Source: Lentisphaeria bacterium (GTDB lineage: Bacteria; Verrucomicrobiota; Lentisphaeria; Oligosphaerales; Oligosphaeraceae). Taken from it: a DNA stretch of 59,244 bases. The notes under the pieces are model-generated. The model worked only from the letters and a program-made list of their open reading frames with translations, ran no database searches and was not told the DNA's origin. The stretch spans positions 1 to 59,244 of the forward strand of contig JAKSPB010000019.1 in NCBI GenBank assembly GCA_024405215.1, in the 5' to 3' direction. Positions 33,796-41,177 of this stretch are shown here, piece after piece (position 1 is the first letter of the stretch; each line of letters begins with the position of its first letter). The position numbers and the translations under genes were made by a program.

Positions 33796-35841
33796 TTACG
33801 GAGCAGGACAGACAACGCGGAAGCCGCCGTAGCCGTAGTTGTCGTCGGACGGGTAGATGTTGAAGCGGATGGCGGAACGGCAGTGCCGCGCGCCGCCGCC
33901 CCAGCTGCCGCCACGAAACACGCGGCTGGAGCCCGATTGAGCGCCCACGGGATCCGTGACTACACCGGAGGGATAGGAACCATACCAGTCCAGGCACCAC
34001 TCGTACACGTTTCCGTGCATGTCGTAGAGCCCCCATGCGTTGGGAAGGTACGAGCCGACCTTCGTGTGCTCGCCATAGCCGCCCTTTCCATCGGAACGAT
34101 TGTCATCGTATCTTCCCGCCTCGTCCATGGCGGGATCTTCATAGTTGTCGGTTAGATTCCTCCCCGTGTTGAGCGCAGTAGTGGTTCCAGCACGGCAGGC
34201 GTACTCCCACTGGGCCTCCGTGGGGAGGTCGAAGACAAGTCCCGTCATAGCGCGGAGCTTCCCAAGGAAGGAGCCCTCGTCCACCGCATGGCCGGACATC
34301 GGCCAGCCTGCACCCGCCGTGCCTCCCGTGCCGCGGATGGAATTGTAGGAGACATGTTCCACGGGACGGCAGTCGCCCTTCCGATAGGACGGATTGCTTC
34401 CGTAGATGAGTTCGTACTGCTTCTGCGTCATCTCAAAGACGCCGATGTAGTAGTCCTGCGTCAGCGTCACCTGGTGCTGCGTCTCGTCGTCGCTTCTTCT
34501 CAATTCGCCTGTAGGACTGCCCATCATGAAGGTACCTGCTAGAATCCTGCGCAGCCACAGTTCCGTGGTGCGGCAGGTGTCGTCGTTGAGATCCGGCGCA
34601 GTGTCCGTGTAGCGCATCGCGCCAGTGGGGAGCGTCACAACCATGTAGGCACCAATCGCTGTGCTTCCCTTCGCCTCAACAATTCTTTTTTCCTCGGCAA
34701 GGTGCTTCTCCTCGGCAAGGCGCTTCTCCTCGGCAAGGCGCTTCTCTTCGGCAATACGCTTCTCTTCGGCAATTTTCTCTGAAATAACGGACAGCAACAC
34801 ATCTGCCTCGCCTATGCATTTCTGGACATCGCCAAGCTCTCCATCGGTCATCAATTCGTTACACTGCATCAGTTTATCGTCCAGTGCCTTCCATTCTTCC
34901 GTTGTCACAAGAACATTCAATGGATTTTTTCTAGAATTTTCATAAAGCACCATGCGTTCTTTTATTCCTTGAATTATCGTCGTCCTCAAGGTGGCATTCA
35001 CATATATCCAGTTTATCTCCTTGACTGCAAGATAGTATTTTTTTACGGCATGTTTGTACAACTTGTTTGACATAGCGAGTTTTGCACTGGCAAATGCCTT
35101 CTTGAAACCATCAATATGCTCTCCGAAACCGTTAGCCGGGTCAATTGCCTGAGAATCCAGCCACTGTTGCGTCAATTCGAGATGCCCTGCGATTTCCAGG
35201 CAGATGTCAATGCATCCGTCTTCATCATCTGGCACAGGAGCATTAACGATCTTCATCATTTCCTGCTGATTTGTTTTTTCGGCCTCAGTGCTTCGCATAG
35301 AACTTGTCGCAATTTGACTTTGTTGATTGGAATTTGATTGCTGGACAAATGTTATTCCATTTGGACTGACACCATACTTTGCCGCGCAATCTATCAGTTG
35401 CTGTTTTTTCTGACTGAGAACCAGATCATCTGTTTTAGCTGTTTCTAACACCTGTAGCAGTTTAAGGATGACATCGGCTTTGACATTCGGATCAGAAATA
35501 TTCTGTGTTTCGCCAACCATCTTTATTGCATCCAAAACTTTTTTTATAGCTGATGCAAACAAGTCCGAATAGTCGTTGGCTAACATCTGAAAATCATTCG
35601 GACACTTGTCTAAAATCTTTCGAGATGTAATATCATCTATTTCCTCTATCAAGGCAGGAATAACCACAGGACTCTGTTTTTGAGCAAGGACATCTCCAAT
35701 ATCCTTGATCACTTTTTCCATACGTCTGGTATGTTGGAGAAATTCCAGCATTGCCTTCTGTTGTTCCAATGATTGAGCTCCCAAAGATAGCGCCAGCAGG
35801 AACACAAAAAAACAAATGAAGACTTTACAAGATGATTTCAT
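33796..35841 (-). CDS. Secreted coiled-coil protein with C-terminal FGE-sulfatase/CLec-fold domain
   Basis: 681 residues from ATG 35841 (an in-frame ATG at 35847 is only 2 bases from the AGAGA ribosome site). Sec signal (CKVFICFFVFLLALSLGAQS). Residues ~20-350 are mostly helical and unknown. A coiled coil of repeated EEKR(I/L)A units occupies ~350-385. The C-terminal ~260 residues are an FGE-sulfatase domain: AGTFMMGSPTGE, GVFEMTQKQYELI, LPTEAQWEYACRAGT, NAWGLYDMHGNVYEWCLDWYG and RVFRGGSW. This fold serves both formylglycine generation and ligand display; the latter seems likelier given the signal, the coiled coil and the variable-looking C-terminus. The first half is clearly A+T-richer than the second, suggesting a fusion of different origins. 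Confidence 0.85.
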   Translation of the reverse strand: MKSSCKVFICFFVFLLALSLGAQSLEQQKAMLEFLQHTRRMEKVIKDIGDVLAQKQSPVVIPALIEEIDDITSRKILDKCPNDFQMLANDYSDLFASAIKKVLDAIKMVGETQNISDPNVKADVILKLLQVLETAKTDDLVLSQKKQQLIDCAAKYGVSPNGITFVQQSNSNQQSQIATSSMRSTEAEKTNQQEMMKIVNAPVPDDEDGCIDICLEIAGHLELTQQWLDSQAIDPANGFGEHIDGFKKAFASAKLAMSNKLYKHAVKKYYLAVKEINWIYVNATLRTTIIQGIKERMVLYENSRKNPLNVLVTTEEWKALDDKLMQCNELMTDGELGDVQKCIGEADVLLSVISEKIAEEKRIAEEKRLAEEKRLAEEKHLAEEKRIVEAKGSTAIGAYMVVTLPTGAMRYTDTAPDLNDDTCRTTELWLRRILAGTFMMGSPTGELRRSDDETQHQVTLTQDYYIGVFEMTQKQYELIYGSNPSYRKGDCRPVEHVSYNSIRGTGGTAGAGWPMSGHAVDEGSFLGKLRAMTGLVFDLPTEAQWEYACRAGTTTALNTGRNLTDNYEDPAMDEAGRYDDNRSDGKGGYGEHTKVGSYLPNAWGLYDMHGNVYEWCLDWYGSYPSGVVTDPVGAQSGSSRVFRGGSWGGGARHCRSAIRFNIYPSDDNYGYGGFRVVCPAP
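33829..33900 (-). other. Candidate DGR variable region in the FGE-like gene
   Basis: After RVFRGGSW the protein reads GGGARHCRSAIRFN, then IYPSDDNYGYGGFRVV. This matches the DGR-target layout in which N-rich template positions alternate with fixed R, C, RSA, R, PS and GFRVV. The candidate variable codons are GGC x3, CAC, ATC, TTC, AAC, ATC, TAC, GAC x2, AAC, TAC, GGC, TAC. Every one ends in C and could come from AAC by changing adenines only. The genome's C-ending codon bias weakens this argument. Confidence 0.45.
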
Positions 35842-35904
35842 AGTCATTTCTCTATTGTTTAACGTTTTACCTTAATCCGTGAAGTTAATCCGTTATTTTT
35901 AGTC

Positions 35905-38361
35905 TTAAGGGATTGTGTCTACATTTCCTTTAAGGAAATTCCCATTTCCTTCCCCTGCCTGAATTGCGTATCGGACCGTTTCCATGGCGTCCTTGGCGTA
36001 GTGGTCGGCGCCGATGCGGTCTGCGTAATCCTGCGTGAGCACTGCGCCGCCCACCACGACTTTCGCCCAGGGGGCGGAAACGCGCAGCTGCCGGATGGTC
36101 TCCTCCATGGCGGGAACCGTGGTGGTCATCAGGGCGGAAAGCCCCACCAGCGGCGCGTGGTGCTCCACTGTGGCCGCCACAATCGTCTCCGCCGGGACAT
36201 CCTTCCCCAGATCCCAGACGCGGAAGCCGTAGTTCTCCAAAAGCAGCCGGACGATGTTCTTTCCGATGTCATGGATGTCTCCATGGACGGTCGCCAGCAC
36301 GAAATCGCCCTTGCTGTTTCCCTCAGCCTGCTCAGGATGCTGAACCATATAGGCCTTGAGCTTCTCAAAAGCCGCTTTGGCGGCCTCCGCGCTCATGAGG
36401 AGCTGCGGCAGGAAGACTTTCTTGGCCTCGAAATTCCGTCCCACGATATCCAAAGCAGGGATCAGTTCCTTCTGAACGACATCCAATGGCGCAACAGAGG
36501 CATCCAGCTGCGCCTGCGCCAACGTGGCGGCCTCCTCCCGAAGCCCCTTCACCACCGCATTCTGCAAACCGCTGGCGCCGGCTTCAGCAGCGGAGACAGG
36601 CGCGGCGGGAGCACTCGCCGCCGGCGCGGCCGCAGCTAGCTGCGGCGCAAAAGCCAGGTATTTCAGGCAATTTTCGTCCAGCCCACGCAATGCGCAATAA
36701 GCATGGTATGTCTTCATCATCTCCAGGGAATTGGGATTCATGATAGCTGCGGAGAGGCCGTTGGTCAGCGCCATGGCGAAGAAAACGCCATTCACCGCAT
36801 CGCGGCTTGGCAGGCCGAAGGAGATATTGGAGACGCCCAGGGAGGTATGGCAGCCCAGTTCCGTACGGATGCGATGCAAAGCCTCCAGGGTAGCCTGGCC
36901 GGCCTGCTGATCGGCGGAAATGGTCATGGCCAGGGTGTCGAAGACCAGGTCCTTTTTGTCAATGCCGTATTTTGCCGCCGTCTCCAAGATTCTCCGGGCA
37001 ATGGCGACGCGTTTTTCCGCCGTAGCGGGAATGCCCTCCTCGTCCAACGTCAAGGCCACCACCACGCCGCCGTATTTTTTGACCAGCGGGAAGATCTGCT
37101 CCATGACGGCCTGCTTGCCGTTGACGGAGTTGATCATGGCCTTGCCGTTGTAGCGACGCAGGGCGCGTTCCATGGCCGCCGTGTCCGCCGTGTCGATCTG
37201 AAGCGGCAGGCTGATGACAGCCTGAAGTTCCTTCACGGCCGTCTCCAGCAGCGCAGCCTCGTCGATTTCCGGAAGGCCTACATTCACATCCAGGATGTGG
37301 ACGCCCTTCTCCTGCTGCTTCAGGCCCTCGTTCAGGATGTAGCCGATGTCATTTTCCACCAGCGCCTGCTTGAAGCGTTTCTTGCCGGTGGGATTGATGC
37401 GCTCGCCGATCAGGACCGGCGCCTGGCCAAAGATGACGGCATCTGCATAGCTGGACACCACGGTCTCGTTCTTGGGAAGCACAGGCACGGGCGCCATCGC
37501 CGTCGTCTTCTCCACCACCTGCCGGATGTATTCCGGCGTGGTGCCGCAGCAGCCGCCCGCCAGGCGGACGCCCTTCTCCACCAATGAAGCGACCTCATCG
37601 GAGAACTCCTCCGGCGCCACGTCAAAGACCGTGCGGCCGTCCGTCACGTGAGGCAGACCCGCATTGGGCTTGAAGAGCACGGGAATCGACGCGTGCTCAA
37701 GATATTGCTCCACAATGGGGCGCAATGCCTTGGGGCCAAGGGAGCAGTTCACGCCGATGGCGTCCGCGCCCATGCCTTCCAGCATGGCGACCATGGCGGC
37801 GGGGCTGGCGCCGGTCATCAGCTTGCCATCCTCGCTGTAGGCATTGGAGACCATCACGGGAAGATCGCAGTTCTCCTTGGCGGCAAGAAGCATCGCCTTG
37901 GTCTCGTAGCAGTCGTTGACGGTCTCCAGGAAGACCAGATCCACGCCGTAGGCGACGCCGATGCGGATGCTTTCCGCAAAACACTGTACCGCCTCCTCGA
38001 AATCGTAGTCGCCGAAGGGTTCCAGAAGCCGTCCGGAGGGCCCCAGATCCAGCGCGATGAACTTCTGCTGTGCGCCGCTGGAGGAATCCCGCGCAGCGCG
38101 GGCGCAGTCAATGGCAGCCGGGATGATCTTTTGAAGCTCCTCTTTGGAGAAATGAAGCAGATTTGCACCGAAAGTGTTGGTGGACACCACATTGGAGCCT
38201 GCGTCAAAATACTGGCGCTGCAGCTCGGTGATGACCTCGGGATGGGTCAGGTTCCAGAGCATCGGGGATTCGCCCGCAGGCAATCCCGCCGCCTGAAGCA
38301 GCGTCCCCATTCCGCCATCCAGATAGACGATGTGAGACTGAAGATAAGAACGAAAATCCAT
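35905..38361 (-). CDS. metH: Cobalamin-dependent methionine synthase without activation domain
   Basis: 818 residues, against ~1200 for full MetH. Domain order: homocysteine-binding (~1-290; zinc Cys in GVNCSLG and AGGCCGTTP), pterin/methyl-folate-binding (~310-565; VLIGERINPTGKKRFK), an Ala-rich linker, then the cobalamin cap and binding domains (~585-800; VHGDIHDIGKNIV, with the DxHxxG that ligates cobalt). The SAM-binding reactivation domain is absent and is encoded separately at 38568. The enzyme transfers the methyl group of 5-methyl-THF to homocysteine. Part of the run moxR-metF-activation protein-metH, though an inverted repeat of ~120 nt lies just upstream of metH. Confidence 0.96.
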   Translation of the reverse strand: MDFRSYLQSHIVYLDGGMGTLLQAAGLPAGESPMLWNLTHPEVITELQRQYFDAGSNVVSTNTFGANLLHFSKEELQKIIPAAIDCARAARDSSSGAQQKFIALDLGPSGRLLEPFGDYDFEEAVQCFAESIRIGVAYGVDLVFLETVNDCYETKAMLLAAKENCDLPVMVSNAYSEDGKLMTGASPAAMVAMLEGMGADAIGVNCSLGPKALRPIVEQYLEHASIPVLFKPNAGLPHVTDGRTVFDVAPEEFSDEVASLVEKGVRLAGGCCGTTPEYIRQVVEKTTAMAPVPVLPKNETVVSSYADAVIFGQAPVLIGERINPTGKKRFKQALVENDIGYILNEGLKQQEKGVHILDVNVGLPEIDEAALLETAVKELQAVISLPLQIDTADTAAMERALRRYNGKAMINSVNGKQAVMEQIFPLVKKYGGVVVALTLDEEGIPATAEKRVAIARRILETAAKYGIDKKDLVFDTLAMTISADQQAGQATLEALHRIRTELGCHTSLGVSNISFGLPSRDAVNGVFFAMALTNGLSAAIMNPNSLEMMKTYHAYCALRGLDENCLKYLAFAPQLAAAAPAASAPAAPVSAAEAGASGLQNAVVKGLREEAATLAQAQLDASVAPLDVVQKELIPALDIVGRNFEAKKVFLPQLLMSAEAAKAAFEKLKAYMVQHPEQAEGNSKGDFVLATVHGDIHDIGKNIVRLLLENYGFRVWDLGKDVPAETIVAATVEHHAPLVGLSALMTTTVPAMEETIRQLRVSAPWAKVVVGGAVLTQDYADRIGADHYAKDAMETVRYAIQAGEGNGNFLKGNVDTIP

Positions 38362-38401
38362 AGGTCAGAAACGAAAATGTTATTTCGGGAGAGGAAAGAC
38401 G

Positions 38402-38521
38402 GAACCACGAATGAACACGAATAAACACAAATGACAGAAACAAGCAGGTGACGCTTCAAAACGTCACCTGCCTGCAAGAACAATGTCTCTACTCGGGTCC
38501 ATTCGTGTTCATTCGTGGTTC
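38402..38521. repeat. 120-nt inverted repeat of the ATTCGTGG type (copy B)
   Basis: Perfect 21-bp arms at 38402-38422 and 38501-38521, each made of GAACCACGAATG- and ACACGAAT-type words as at 19684. Inside is a second perfect hairpin, CAGGTGACG (38445-38453) with CGTCACCTG (38462-38470). It lies between the MetH activation protein gene and metH, both on the minus strand, and could act as an internal terminator. Confidence 0.8.
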
Positions 38522-38567
38522 TTCAACCCTTTTGAACACAAAAAGAAGAACAAGGCGGTGAAGCCGC

Positions 38568-39188
38568 TTACCACGAGGTTTCCAGTTTTTCCAATCCGAC
38601 GATGGCGGTAACCGATTTGGTGGGACTCATCAGCAGACTGCCATTCAGGGAAAGCCCGATCTGATGCGGAGCATCCAGAATCAGGAAGAGGCTCTTCTGA
38701 AAATCCAGCGGACAATCCCCGTAGCCTGGACTGAAGCGTGGCCTGGCGCGCAATCCCTGCGGCAGTTTTTCCCGTGCAAGCTGTGCGCAGAAGCCATCGC
38801 AGAGCGCCTCGATGCGTTCTGCGCCAAGAGCCTGGCAGAAGAGCGCCTTCAAGGGAGAAATCCGGCCGTATTTGGCGATAAGCCGATCCAGGCCCAGCCC
38901 GATAGTAGCGCCGAAAAGCACAGCCGAACTACATCCGCCCAGTGCCTTGCCCAAATTGGCGGAGCGTACGGAAAGTCCCTCGAAGGAGACCTCGTCGCCA
39001 TTCAGGCGCAAAGGGGACTCCACAAGGCAGACGCGCCCAACGATGAGCGGCGCCGCCTCCTGGCAGACCTCCTCCAGTCGTTCCAGCAATGCCAGTTCGT
39101 CCAATCCCGAAGCCTGGGCATAACGGAGGACCTCGCGCTGATCCACCGGCGGAAGCTCAAGAATGCGACGCTGGACTACAAGACTCAT
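38568..39188 (-). CDS. Methionine synthase activation-domain protein
   Basis: 206 residues. The C-terminal half matches the MetH reactivation domain: RARPRFSPGYGDCPLDFQ (the RPGYPA-like SAM-binding segment) and SLLMSPTKSVTAIVGL. It would bind SAM and reductively remethylate inactive cob(II)alamin on MetH. As a free protein it complements the truncated MetH at 35905, so the two form a split enzyme. It starts 6 bases after the metF stop. The N-terminal ~50 residues (VVQRRILELPPVDQREVLRY) are typical of stand-alone versions. Confidence 0.9.
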   Translation of the reverse strand: MSLVVQRRILELPPVDQREVLRYAQASGLDELALLERLEEVCQEAAPLIVGRVCLVESPLRLNGDEVSFEGLSVRSANLGKALGGCSSAVLFGATIGLGLDRLIAKYGRISPLKALFCQALGAERIEALCDGFCAQLAREKLPQGLRARPRFSPGYGDCPLDFQKSLFLILDAPHQIGLSLNGSLLMSPTKSVTAIVGLEKLETSW

Positions 39189-39194
39189 GGACGG

Positions 39195-40073
39195 CTACTT
39201 CAGGATTTCCGAGAGGTTCTCCAAAATCTTTGCGGCAACCTCTGGCTTGTTCATGGAATAGACGTGCACATGGTGGATGCCATTGGCGAAGAGATCGATG
39301 ATCTGGTCTGTGGCATAGGCGATTCCAGCCTGCTGCATGGCGGCGGAATTCTCCCCGAAGCGATCCACCAGGCTCTTGAAGCGCTGCGGCATGAAGGAAC
39401 CGGAGAGCTTGATGGCGCGGGCCACCTGGTTGGCCTTCGTGATGGGCATGATTCCCGGCAACACGGGCACGAAGATCCCCGCCTCGCGGATCTTGTAGAG
39501 GAAATTGAAGAAGAGGTTGTTGTCGAAGAACATCTGCGTGGTCAGGAAATCGCATCCGGCCTCCACCTTCTCCTTCAGATGGAGGATGTCCTCCTTCTGG
39601 GTCGCGGATTCGGGATGGACTTCGGGATAGCAGGCGCCGCCAATGCAGATTTCCGGCGCGGAGGCTTTGATCTCACGCACCAGCTCCACGGCATGACGAT
39701 AGTTCCACTGGGAACGGTCCGTGGCCTCCAGCTCCGGCGTCAGATCGCCGCGCAAGGCCATGATGTTCCCGATGCCGGCATTCCGGATGTCCCGGATCCG
39801 CTGCGCAACGGTCTCGCGACTGGAGGAAACACAGGTCAAATGCGCCAGCGTAGGCACCTGGAACTTCTCCTGGATGTTCTTCGCCATGTCCAGCGTATAG
39901 GCGCTAGTTCCGCCGCCGGCGCCGTAGGTCACGCTGACAAAGGAGGGCCCCAATGCGGCGATGGCCTCCGTGGCCGCCTGGATACTGGCAAACGCGGTGC
40001 TTGTCTTCGGGGGAAAGACCTCGAAGGAAAGGGAGAACTTCTCCTCCTTCAGTAAATCGGAAATCTTCATCAT
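39195..40073 (-). CDS. metF: 5,10-methylenetetrahydrofolate reductase
   Basis: 292 residues, standard MetF length. FAD-dependent TIM barrel that makes 5-methyl-THF for MetH. Family motifs: LSFEVFPPKT at the N-terminus (Glu near the flavin), FVSVTYGAGGG, HLTCVS, NIMALRGDLTP, FLTTQMFFDNN, VLPGIMPITKANQ and HVHVYSMNKPEV. ATG 40073 or the next codon can serve as start. It lies immediately upstream of the activation protein and metH, so the folate-to-methionine branch is encoded together. Confidence 0.97.
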   Translation of the reverse strand: MMKISDLLKEEKFSLSFEVFPPKTSTAFASIQAATEAIAALGPSFVSVTYGAGGGTSAYTLDMAKNIQEKFQVPTLAHLTCVSSSRETVAQRIRDIRNAGIGNIMALRGDLTPELEATDRSQWNYRHAVELVREIKASAPEICIGGACYPEVHPESATQKEDILHLKEKVEAGCDFLTTQMFFDNNLFFNFLYKIREAGIFVPVLPGIMPITKANQVARAIKLSGSFMPQRFKSLVDRFGENSAAMQQAGIAYATDQIIDLFANGIHHVHVYSMNKPEVAAKILENLSEILK

Positions 40074-40093
40074 TGTCCTCTTTCAACGAAAAC

Positions 40094-41062
40094 TTATTTT
40101 TCAAAAGGCAGTTCCTGCAACAGCTGCGTAACGGTGATTCCCTCCGCAGCTGCCCGGAAATTCAAAATGACACGATGCCGAAGCACCGGCAAAAGCAACT
40201 CGCGCAGATCCTCGTGGGAAACATTGCCCCGGCCCTGCAACAGCGCCCGGCCCTTCCCCGCCAGAATCAACGACTGCGCGGCACGGCTTCCCGCACCCCA
40301 CTTGACGAACTCCTGGAAACGCGGCAGGCAGGTCGCTGTGCCAGGACGGGTCGCCGCACAAAGACGCACCGCCTCCTCCACCACGCTCTCCGGCGCGACA
40401 ATCTCACGGCAGAGCCGTTGCGCGTCCAGAAGCTCCGCCTCATTCAACAGAGCAGCCAAGGCAGGTTCTGCCTGCGCCGTTGTAGCGGCGACCATCCGCG
40501 CCTCCTCTTCAGGAGAGAGATAGTCCATCACCACGTTCAGCAGGAAACGGTCCAGCTGCGCCTCGGGAAGCGGATAGGTGCCCTCCAGCTCCAGCTGGTT
40601 CTGCGTGGCCAGCACGAAGAACGGCCTGGGAAGCGGCCTTGTGACACCACCGGAAGTCACCTGCAATTCCCCCATGGCCTCCAGCAGAGCGGCCTGGGTC
40701 TTCGGCGGAGTGCGGTTGATTTCATCGGCCAGGAGCATCTGCGTGAAAAGCGGCCCCTCCTGGAAGCGGAAGGAACGCCGTCCCGTCTCAGGATCCTGTT
40801 CCAGGACATCGCCGCCGATGATGTCCGCCGGCATCAGATCCGGCGTAAACTGGATGCGCCGGAAGGAAAGCCCCAGCAGCGAAGCCAGGCTCTTGACCAA
40901 TTTGGTCTTTCCCAGCCCCGGAACGCCCGTCAGAAGTCCGTGTCCCCCAGAGAGCAACGCAATAAGAAGCTGCTCTACGGCGACATCCTGGCCGACAAAG
41001 ACCTTGCGCAATTCGTCACGGAGGGTCTTCATAATCCGGGCAATCTTCTCAATTCTATCCAT
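40094..41062 (-). CDS. MoxR-type AAA+ ATPase
   Basis: 322 residues. Walker A GVPGLGKTKLV (~45-55), Walker B LLADEINRTPPKTQAALLEAM, sensor ATQNQLELEGTYPLPEAQLDRF: all typical of MoxR/RavA-family chaperone ATPases, which assemble or activate metal enzymes and surface complexes, usually with a VWA-domain partner. No DUF58 or VWA gene is adjacent. Here it is 20 bases upstream of metF, so it could be co-transcribed with the methionine synthase module; a role in MetH maturation is speculative. It is divergent from ettA. Confidence 0.93.
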   Translation of the reverse strand: MDRIEKIARIMKTLRDELRKVFVGQDVAVEQLLIALLSGGHGLLTGVPGLGKTKLVKSLASLLGLSFRRIQFTPDLMPADIIGGDVLEQDPETGRRSFRFQEGPLFTQMLLADEINRTPPKTQAALLEAMGELQVTSGGVTRPLPRPFFVLATQNQLELEGTYPLPEAQLDRFLLNVVMDYLSPEEEARMVAATTAQAEPALAALLNEAELLDAQRLCREIVAPESVVEEAVRLCAATRPGTATCLPRFQEFVKWGAGSRAAQSLILAGKGRALLQGRGNVSHEDLRELLLPVLRHRVILNFRAAAEGITVTQLLQELPFEK

Positions 41063-41177
41063 TGTGGGACACGATTTGCGGGTTACAGTAACAAAAGTAC
41101 GTTTTTTTCTTAAAAATAATGCTCAAGCCACGGATTTCCTTGCGAAGCGGGGATTTCCACCAATCTTTTTCTGCATA

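Noticed and set aside
31670-35904. Reverse transcriptase or template repeat of a DGR near the variable-looking gene
   Set aside because: No frame here has an RT-like YxDD motif or fitting length, and no second copy of the variable region with adenines was seen in the window.
40578-41177. 200-codon N-terminal extension of EttA
   Set aside because: Antisense to moxR; the remaining 555 residues match EttA exactly in length and start.
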